Below, piece by piece: positions 15,714-21,219 of a DNA stretch of 21,219 bases. The position numbers and the translations under genes are program-made. Positions within the stretch are counted from its first letter, which is position 1, and each line of letters opens with the position of its first letter. The notes below the pieces were generated by a model that ran no database searches, was not told the DNA's origin, and saw nothing but the letters and a program-made list of their open reading frames with translations. The stretch covers positions 1 to 21,219 of the forward strand of contig MGMW01000080.1 in NCBI GenBank assembly GCA_001795035.1, given 5' to 3'. Source of the stretch: Chloroflexi bacterium RBG_13_53_26. GTDB lineage: Bacteria; Chloroflexota; Dehalococcoidia; UBA2247; RBG-13-53-26.

Positions 15714-15718
15714 AGTCT

Positions 15719-16105
15719 CTACATTGAACTGCTGGGGAACTGATTCAGGACTTGGCCTAAGGAACCTGCGCTGTGGGCAGGAGTCCCTAAGTCACGCATG
15801 TCGTGGGTGTACAGGCGGTAGAAATCTTCTGTTGGTTGCCCCGGCTCACTTATCTCGGCTGCTAAACCGTGTCTCTGTGCCTTTGCAGTGTATTGCTGAT
15901 TGGCTGGAAGGTTTGCTGTGCCACCGGAGTCAGCAAAGCACTGCATTTCGATGTGGCTCACGCCTGAATCCATCATCAATCGGCGTGCTGCTGACAATAG
16001 CCGCTCTGGAGCACTCCTACTTCCAGAGTCCCCGCCTGTTTCCTCCGTTGGATCCACGAGGGTTCCAGGGGTTCCAAACAAGACCTGTCCCTGTGCACGG
16101 CGCAT
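15719..16105 (-). pseudogene. Remnant of a FemAB-like transferase gene
   Basis: A 128-codon open frame that reads as an incomplete FemAB-like protein. Residues 31-54 (APERLLSAARRLM, then GVSHIEMQ) match the segment before the first domain ends. Residues 66-123 carry LPANQQY, KAQRHGLAAEI, and DFYRLYTHDMRDLGTPAHS, the characteristic FemAB motif; compare RKEGVVVK and RRLGVPGHH in the intact FemAB gene of this window. The first ~80 residues of the family, about 20-25 residues between 57 and 66, and everything after residue 123 (about the last third) are missing. The stop lies 5 bp from the deacetylase-like start. Its 5' end overlaps the GT2 tail in another frame. An upstream AAAGGAAAG could still initiate translation, but an active enzyme is unlikely. 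Confidence 0.6.
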
Positions 16106-16868
16106 CTCTCAGCAAGTCTTTCCTTTCACAGCGACCAGAGGAAGTCCATTCGGTGCGCTTTCTCCACACAAAATCCCTCAGAAGAAGCCAGGTCACCTTG
16201 ACGATGTATCTGCTGTATCTGATCTTGGATTTTTCCCCCTGGTATCGCGCCGGCATGGGTACTTCAACCACCCCTACTCCGGCAACGGCGAATTTGACCA
16301 GCAGGTCATTGCAGTAGCCATAATATGTGTAAACACTATCCATGTCGATTCTCCGCAGTGCTTCTGCAGAGACAGCCGCATAGCCGTTCTGAGGATCCAT
16401 GATCTTGTAGTTCCCCGACGAAACCCTCGTAGCCCATCTAAGAAGCCAGTTTCCGAACCGCCGCCATGTGGACATGCCCTTCATGTGCTTCAGGGACGAC
16501 ATGCGGTTGCCTTTGCTGTAACCGGCTCCCCCTTTGATGATGGGTTCCAGCAAACTGGGTATCTGGGCCGGGTCCATCTGGTCGTCTCCCGCCATGACCA
16601 CGGCAATATGCATGCCGTCTTCGAGGCACTTCCTGTAGCCTGTGAGAATGGCGGCTCCCACACCTCCATTCGTTGTATGCTCGACAAGCACTATCTTGCT
16701 ATTGTGATGGGACATCTGCTCCACGACACGGTGGGTAGCATCTGTGCTGCCATCGTTGATAACGTAGATCTGGTCCACGTACGAGGGTATGTTGTTGATC
16801 GTAGAAGTAATCAACACCTCCTCGTTGTAGGCCGGGACTACCACGCCAATTCTTCTGCCTTGAAACAT
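16017..16868 (-). CDS. Glycosyltransferase family 2 (DPM-like), C-terminus replaced
   Basis: A protein of 283 residues. A longer frame opens at 16958, but ATG 16868 has a strong GGGGGAG leader and starts at MFQGRRIGVVVPAYNEE, so it is chosen. Signature elements are VVVPAYNEE (9-17), IYVINDGSTD (34-43), GVGAAILTGYRK (69-80), the D-x-D-like AGDDQMDP (93-100), a KGNRM segment (119-123), and SRYIVKVTWLLLRDFVW (219-235). Homologues continue from this last segment with a DFHPLVLFY-type motif and two membrane helices. Here the frame runs instead into a Gly/Arg/Trp-rich tail (about 238-283) that overlaps the FemAB remnant. The catalytic domain is complete, but membrane anchoring may be lost. Expected role: inverting transfer from a nucleotide sugar, possibly to polyprenyl phosphate. 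Confidence 0.85.
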   Translation of the reverse strand: MFQGRRIGVVVPAYNEEVLITSTINNIPSYVDQIYVINDGSTDATHRVVEQMSHHNSKIVLVEHTTNGGVGAAILTGYRKCLEDGMHIAVVMAGDDQMDPAQIPSLLEPIIKGGAGYSKGNRMSSLKHMKGMSTWRRFGNWLLRWATRVSSGNYKIMDPQNGYAAVSAEALRRIDMDSVYTYYGYCNDLLVKFAVAGVGVVEVPMPARYQGEKSKIRYSRYIVKVTWLLLRDFVWRKRTEWTSSGRCERKDLLRDAPCTGTGLVWNPWNPRGSNGGNRRGLWK

Positions 16869-16888
16869 ATACTCCCCCTTATTATACA

Positions 16889-17833
16889 CTATGCGACCGG
16901 TTGTGCGGCTGAAGGCTTTCGCCAGGTGCCGTTTTGGCTTTTCGATGCTTCCAGGCACAACTCCAACACTCGCGTACCTTCACGACCGTCGACCAACGGT
17001 GAGCAACCGTTGGTCACGCATTTCAAGAAATGCTCCAGTTCAAGCTTCAAAGGCTCAGTTTTCTGTGCCACTGCTTGCCATCTTTCTGCCCCGTTGTGAA
17101 CTACGAGCGTCTGTTCGATGTAGTCCAGATAGGCAATGCCCTTACTTCCTGTTGCCACCAGACTCCTTACTTTGTGAGGAGTGAACCAGTTCACTTCAAT
17201 GGATGCGGTGGCACGTCCGAAATCCAGCATAATCACTGCATGATCCTCCTGGGTCGGATGGATTAGCCTGCCGGATCGTGCGATTATGCCGATTGGATCC
17301 CTGCCCACAAGATATCGGGCAACATCGATGTCGTGTGAAGCCGAGTCCAGCACGATGCCTACGTCTCTGATCCGATGGGCAAAAGGCCCGACTCTCCGGG
17401 TGGTGACGATCATGATCTCACCCAGAATACCTTCATCGATGATAGCCTTCAGCTTAGTCACGCCAGGATTGAACCGCTCGACATGGCCAACAGCCAGCTT
17501 GGCGTGCGTTGTATGAGCAGTCCTCAGCATCTCTTCGCCATCTTCAATGCGTGAGGCGATAGGTTTTTCTACCATGCAATGAACCCCTCTGCTAAGGAAG
17601 TCCAAGGCCACTTCGGAATGCAGACTCGTAGGCACCACAACGCTGACGGCATCAACCCGCGGGATCAGCTCTCTGTAGTCAGTGTAGTATGGGATACCAT
17701 ACTGCTGGCCGACTTCCCGGGCCCTGTCTGGATCAACATCAGCCACTCCCACCAGTTCACATTCCAACTGCGAGTAAACTCTGGCGTGGTGCTGACCCAT
17801 CGCGCCCAAACCTACCACTGCTACCCTGGCCAT
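16889..17833 (-). CDS. Gfo/Idh/MocA oxidoreductase, probable UDP-GlcNAc(A) 3-dehydrogenase (WbpB/WlbA-like)
   Basis: A protein of 314 residues. The N-terminal Rossmann domain has VAVVGLGAMGQHHARVY (4-20) and an Asp-ending second strand VADVD, consistent with NAD. The EKP motif is at 89-91 (MVEKPIAS), and the C-terminal domain has GHVERFNP and HDIDVARYL (167-175), as in WlbA/WbpB and related UDP-GlcNAc 3-dehydrogenases. The known reaction oxidises C3 of UDP-GlcNAcA (or UDP-GlcNAc) to the 3-keto sugar, providing the substrate for the aminotransferase. Start ATG 17833 has GGAGG 6 nt upstream. It sits directly downstream of the UDP-sugar 6-dehydrogenase and the aminotransferase-acetyltransferase fusion, which supports the pathway assignment. 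Exact substrate is inferred. Confidence 0.87.
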   Translation of the reverse strand: MARVAVVGLGAMGQHHARVYSQLECELVGVADVDPDRAREVGQQYGIPYYTDYRELIPRVDAVSVVVPTSLHSEVALDFLSRGVHCMVEKPIASRIEDGEEMLRTAHTTHAKLAVGHVERFNPGVTKLKAIIDEGILGEIMIVTTRRVGPFAHRIRDVGIVLDSASHDIDVARYLVGRDPIGIIARSGRLIHPTQEDHAVIMLDFGRATASIEVNWFTPHKVRSLVATGSKGIAYLDYIEQTLVVHNGAERWQAVAQKTEPLKLELEHFLKCVTNGCSPLVDGREGTRVLELCLEASKSQNGTWRKPSAAQPVA

Positions 17834-17874
17834 GGCAAACCTCCGACTACCCTCATTCTCATTTCCCGATCACC

Positions 17875-19308
17875 TCAAGATCGAGGCGAAAGCACTCCTG
17901 ACTGGATTGTCTCCCTGGAGCAGACTTTGATCTTGTTGATATTCCCCTTCCCAATCCCTTTGAAGATGAAGCCATGATCGAGGAACTCCTTAGGATCAAA
18001 CATATTTCGCCCATCAATCACGACTCTTGATCTCAACAGACCATTCAGTCTTTCCGGTGTAACAGAGCGATACTCCTGGTGCTTCGTCATCAGCACGACC
18101 GCATGGCAGTCATTCAAGGCCCTATCGATATCGGGCTCAATTTGATGTCCTTCATCTTCTTTAATGAAGGGATCGTGAATCACGTATGTTGCTCCCCTGC
18201 GCCTCAGTTCCTGCAAAAGCGGCGCCGTAGGTGTATTTCTAGAATCATCACAGTTCTCCAGGAATGCATAGCCCAGCACACAAATGCGCGATCCTCTAAT
18301 TCTCACCCCTGCTTCCCCAAGTGCCGTCTCTAACAGATCCACCATGTGAATAGGCATCCAGTCGTTCAAATACCTGGCTCCGGTGAGGACTGACATTGGA
18401 TATGCATGCTTCGACTCGGCGTATCTATCGTACCCATGCATCAGGAGCCAGGTGTCTTTCGGTAGACAGTGCCCACCCACGCCAGCACCGGGGAAATGCA
18501 TGTTTCGAACCGGATTAGCATGCGGTGCCGAAGGATCGTTGGGAAGCCCGTTGACCAGTTTCCTGACTTCGTGAACGTCCGTGCCCAGAGATTCGCAAAG
18601 TAGGGCGACCTCATTGGCAAACGCGATCTGTACGTCCCGATAGGCGTTCTCAACAGTCTTGGCGACCTCGGCTGTCATAATATCCGTCCCGCACACTTGT
18701 GCTCTTACAATGGAGCGGTAAAGCTCTATGGCCATGTTTCTACTCTCGTCATCTACAGCGCCAACGATCTTGGGATACTCCCTCACATTGTGAATGAGCC
18801 TGCCAACCATAACCCGCTCATAGGAGAAGCACAAGCCAAATCCATCCGGGAGGCCAGTTCGCAAACCAGACTCTTGTTCAAGAATAGGCTTGACCACATG
18901 CTCGGTTGTGCCTGGCGCAACGGTAGACTCAACTATGACGAGACTTCCCTTCCTCAAGTACTTCCCGACATGATGGGATGCTTCTTCAAGCGATTCGTAG
19001 ATTGGAGCATGAGCCTCGTCCGTGGGTGTTTGAACATCAATCAAAACTACGTCCACGTCTCGGAGCACCGAATAGTCATCCGTCGCCATGAACCGTCCCT
19101 CCCTGACGACCCTTTGCAGTATCTCCGGGAGTTCCGGCTCATTCCCACCAACAGGGCATCTTCCTTGATTCAACCAGTCGATTTTCCAACCAGATCTCTG
19201 TGATCTGCGCTGAATGCCGACTACGTTGTGCCCGGCATCAGCCAGGAGCACGGCAGCAGGAATGCCGACATATCCCATGCCGATCACGGCGATTCTCTTC
19301 TTATTCAT
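17875..19308 (-). CDS. UDP-sugar 6-dehydrogenase (UDP-GlcNAc/ManNAc dehydrogenase family, WbpA/WecC-like)
   Basis: A protein of 477 residues. It shows IAVIGMGYVGIPAAVLLADA (6-25, nucleotide-binding GxGYVG), VIVESTVAPGTTE (124-136), AEVAKTVENAYRDVQIAFAN (213-232, with conserved K217 and N221), and the catalytic Cys281 in GVGGHCLPKDTW, followed by the C-terminal UDP-binding domain with CVLGYAFLENCDDSRNTP. The reaction oxidises the C6 alcohol of a UDP-HexNAc to the uronate in two NAD(P)-dependent steps. The second strand ends GIQRRSQRSGW where most relatives have an Asp, so cofactor use may differ. About 25 residues extend beyond the usual end. Its start overlaps the fusion gene's stop by ATGA (19308-19305). 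Substrate choice between GlcNAc and ManNAc cannot be settled by eye. Confidence 0.9.
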   Translation of the reverse strand: MNKKRIAVIGMGYVGIPAAVLLADAGHNVVGIQRRSQRSGWKIDWLNQGRCPVGGNEPELPEILQRVVREGRFMATDDYSVLRDVDVVLIDVQTPTDEAHAPIYESLEEASHHVGKYLRKGSLVIVESTVAPGTTEHVVKPILEQESGLRTGLPDGFGLCFSYERVMVGRLIHNVREYPKIVGAVDDESRNMAIELYRSIVRAQVCGTDIMTAEVAKTVENAYRDVQIAFANEVALLCESLGTDVHEVRKLVNGLPNDPSAPHANPVRNMHFPGAGVGGHCLPKDTWLLMHGYDRYAESKHAYPMSVLTGARYLNDWMPIHMVDLLETALGEAGVRIRGSRICVLGYAFLENCDDSRNTPTAPLLQELRRRGATYVIHDPFIKEDEGHQIEPDIDRALNDCHAVVLMTKHQEYRSVTPERLNGLLRSRVVIDGRNMFDPKEFLDHGFIFKGIGKGNINKIKVCSRETIQSGVLSPRS

Positions 19309-21137
19309 GATCTTGACCTTGTCGGTTGCCCGCCAGCCTTTGCGGGAGAATCGTGGAAAGACCTAGCGGCAGTACTGCTGTTTGTTTCCCTGGCGGGATT
19401 GCCTACCACCACTGCTTTATCGGGAACATCCTTGGTCACCACTGCGCCCGAGCCAATAATCGCATCTTCCCCAATCGTGACGCCGGGCAGAATGGTGGAA
19501 TTTGCCCCAATTCGAGCTCCCCTCTTGATTGTTGCCCCCACGAGCTTGGCTCCATATTCCATGTATTTGTCGTTCGTGGTGACCGCACAAGGTCCAAGGA
19601 ATACCTCATCCTCAACCACTGTCTGGGCGGTGAGATACACGTTCGTCTGCATAACCACACGATTTCCGATCCGGCAGTGCCCGTCAACTACTGTGTTTGT
19701 TCCCACAAGTACATCATCACCTATCTGGGTTTCTTCTCTGATGAGGACATTGTGACCGGTCTTGAGACGTCTTCCGATTGACACACCGGAGTATATGATT
19801 GCCCCAGCTCGAATGCGCGAATTCTCGCCTATGGAAAGTACCCCATCGTCGCGATGGCCCAGGATCACGTTCTCTTCAACAAATGTTCCCGTGCCGATGT
19901 GTACCTGCCCGTGGATAACAGCATCCCCTGGCATATGGGTTCTCTCCAGGCGATTCCCATCTGAACCGGCCTGCTTCGGCTGCGCGGGTGGGAGTACCTC
20001 ATCGATAGCCTCAGGTTCAGATGTGCGTGTTTGGTGGCAGCCGCCGGCATTACGGGCTTCTTTCAGACTCTGGACAATGTATCTGAGATCCCGATCATTC
20101 AATCCTGGATGCACCGGTAAAGAGAGAGTCTCTTTTGCGGCCTGCTCTGAAACCGGCAAATGGCCATCATATCCAAGATCCTGATAGAGCGGTTGCCTGT
20201 GAATGGGTATGGGATAGTAAACCCCCGTCATGATCTCTCTATGCCTGAGGGCTGCCGCCAGGTCATCCCTGGACATGCCAAAACGGCTGGTTACCCTGAC
20301 GGTGAACTGATGGAAAACATGTTTGCGCTCTGACTCAACAGTGGGGATTGTCAGGCCCTCGATTCTGGCAATCTCACCCGCGAGGAACGCCGCATTCCTG
20401 CTTCGCCTGTCGTTGAGTTCATCCAGTTTTCCCAGTTGGCAAATGCCGAATGCCGCAGCGATATCAGTCATCCGGTAGTTGAATCCTAGAGTCTGGTGGA
20501 GATACCTTTCGCTTTGTCCATGACTTCGTATCATCCTTGCTTTTTGAGCAATATCAGCACTGTCGGTGGTGACCATCCCCCCCTCGCCCGTGGTGATGTT
20601 CTTGGTAGCGTAGAAAGAGAAGCAACCAATTCCGAACGATCCCACCTTCCTTCCACCATATTCCGCCCCGTGCGCTTGGCAGGCGTCTTCAACCAATATC
20701 AGATTATACTCGTCGCATATGCGTGTGATCTCGTCCATGTCACATGGCTGGCCATAGAGATGGACGACAACGACTGCCCTTGTCCTCTCCGTGATCGCAT
20801 GCTTCAGAAGCGATGGGTTGATGTTAAAGGTCTTTCCGTCGATATCAGCGAACACCGGCTTTGCGTGGCAGAACAGAATCGCATTGGCAGTAGAGACGAA
20901 GCTGAAAGGTGTGGTAATGACCTCATCGCCATCGCCTATCCCGGCCGCCAATAGAGCCGTGTGAAGGGCTGCCGTTCCACTGTTCACTGCGATGGCGTGT
21001 TTGGTACCGACGTAGGCTGCAAACAAGTGCTCAAACCGAGCAACTTGCGAGCCCTGAGCCAGCATTCCTGACTTCAGGACATCCGTCACTGCTTGGATCT
21101 CGTTGTCTCCCAATGACGGATTAGAGATTTGTATCAT
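19305..21137 (-). CDS. Bifunctional DegT/DnrJ/EryC1/StrS aminotransferase - left-handed beta-helix N-acetyltransferase fusion (WbpE-WbpD-like)
   Basis: A protein of 610 residues. Residues 1-362 are a complete sugar aminotransferase: VNSGTAALHTALLAAGI (51-67), ITTPFSFVSTANAIL, VEDACQAHGAEY (149-160, D151 for the PLP ring), FYATKNITTGEGG with PLP-lysine K179, and NYRMTDIAAAFG. A polar linker (about 363-400) leads to a hexapeptide-repeat acetyltransferase (about 402-583), with SIGENSRIRAGAIIYSGV, TGHNVLIREETQIGDD, and IIGSGAVVTKDVPDKAVVVG near the end. Together they would convert a 3-keto UDP-sugar to the 3-amino and then the 3-acetamido sugar using glutamate and acetyl-CoA. In Pseudomonas and Bordetella these are separate proteins. 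The start has a GGGGGGAG leader. Fusion is seen directly; substrate is inferred from neighbours. Confidence 0.9.
   Translation of the reverse strand: MIQISNPSLGDNEIQAVTDVLKSGMLAQGSQVARFEHLFAAYVGTKHAIAVNSGTAALHTALLAAGIGDGDEVITTPFSFVSTANAILFCHAKPVFADIDGKTFNINPSLLKHAITERTRAVVVVHLYGQPCDMDEITRICDEYNLILVEDACQAHGAEYGGRKVGSFGIGCFSFYATKNITTGEGGMVTTDSADIAQKARMIRSHGQSERYLHQTLGFNYRMTDIAAAFGICQLGKLDELNDRRSRNAAFLAGEIARIEGLTIPTVESERKHVFHQFTVRVTSRFGMSRDDLAAALRHREIMTGVYYPIPIHRQPLYQDLGYDGHLPVSEQAAKETLSLPVHPGLNDRDLRYIVQSLKEARNAGGCHQTRTSEPEAIDEVLPPAQPKQAGSDGNRLERTHMPGDAVIHGQVHIGTGTFVEENVILGHRDDGVLSIGENSRIRAGAIIYSGVSIGRRLKTGHNVLIREETQIGDDVLVGTNTVVDGHCRIGNRVVMQTNVYLTAQTVVEDEVFLGPCAVTTNDKYMEYGAKLVGATIKRGARIGANSTILPGVTIGEDAIIGSGAVVTKDVPDKAVVVGNPARETNSSTAARSFHDSPAKAGGQPTRSRS
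19932..19947 (-). promoter_or_regulatory. Internal ribosome binding site and ATG at the acetyltransferase boundary
   Basis: Inside the fusion gene, on the coding strand, GGAGAG (19947-19942) is followed after 7 nt by ATG (19934-19932), in frame, coding Met402. This is exactly where the beta-helix acetyltransferase domain begins. The spacing is ideal for Shine-Dalgarno initiation, so a free acetyltransferase of about 209 residues may also be made, or the site may be a relic of two formerly separate genes. Confidence 0.45.
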
Positions 21138-21191
21138 GTTGTGCTCCCCCCTGGACCACTTCTTAAGACCTCTTAGCCCTGGTTACCACTT

Positions 21192-21218
21192 TCAATCATC
21201 TTCATCGTACAGCGGTTC
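21192..21218 (-). CDS. Possible C-terminal end of an upstream gene, truncated by window edge
   Basis: One minus-strand frame reads EPLYDEDD and then a TGA at 21194-21192, an acidic tail typical of a protein end, followed by 54 bp before the fusion gene start. Eight codons are too few to identify a product, and the call rests only on their protein-like composition and on the dense packing of the series. Confidence 0.22.
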   Translation of the reverse strand, partial: EPLYDEDD

Positions 21219-21219
21219 A

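Noticed and set aside
16869..16958. 30-residue N-terminal extension of the GT2 frame.
   Set aside because: It overlaps the end of the Gfo/Idh gene, does not match the family, and the internal ATG at 16868 has a strong ribosome binding site.

Overview
The window is a surface-polysaccharide biosynthesis locus, most likely from a bacterium of the Chloroflexota (Dehalococcoidia-like). That placement is an inference. It rests on a DUF1616 membrane protein and a DUF354 protein (families frequent in Chloroflexota and archaea), Shine-Dalgarno-led genes, and base composition near half G+C by eye. No rRNA, tRNA, CRISPR array or transposase was seen.

Layout. Positions 1-1283 (minus) hold the N-terminal part of a secreted parallel beta-helix protein that runs off the left edge. 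A 0.5 kb divergent intergenic region follows, carrying two copies of a 50-bp imperfect repeat with helically phased TGTGA boxes. Two plus-strand genes come next: a DUF1616 membrane protein (1811-3142) and a Wzx-type flippase (3273-4559). From 4616 to the right edge everything reads leftward as one tightly packed series of about a dozen genes. Several junctions are 4-bp ATGA overlaps, so one or a few transcripts are likely.

How the genes work together. The right end (16889-21137) encodes all four activities expected for making UDP-2,3-diacetamido-2,3-dideoxy-glucuronic acid from UDP-GlcNAc. These are a UDP-sugar 6-dehydrogenase, a Gfo/Idh/MocA 3-dehydrogenase, and one polypeptide that fuses a PLP aminotransferase to a left-handed beta-helix N-acetyltransferase. 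The middle genes would assemble and modify a glycan: a GT2 transferase, two GT4 transferases, a DUF354 GT-B-like protein, a GT-C-like membrane protein, two NodB-type deacetylase proteins, a FemAB-like acyl/aminoacyl transferase, a GNAT protein, and an unusual nucleotidyltransferase-like/thymidylate-kinase-like fusion. The flippase would export the lipid-linked product. No initiating polyprenyl-phosphate sugar transferase and no clear Wzy polymerase is visible.

Most unusual points: the aminotransferase-acetyltransferase fusion retains an internal ribosome binding site and ATG at the acetyltransferase boundary; a GT4 gene contains a run of ten G that could act as a slippage switch; a FemAB-like gene remnant is joined to a GT2 gene that has lost its C-terminus; the flippase appears to lack about two transmembrane helices; and the divergent upstream region carries a phased box array.
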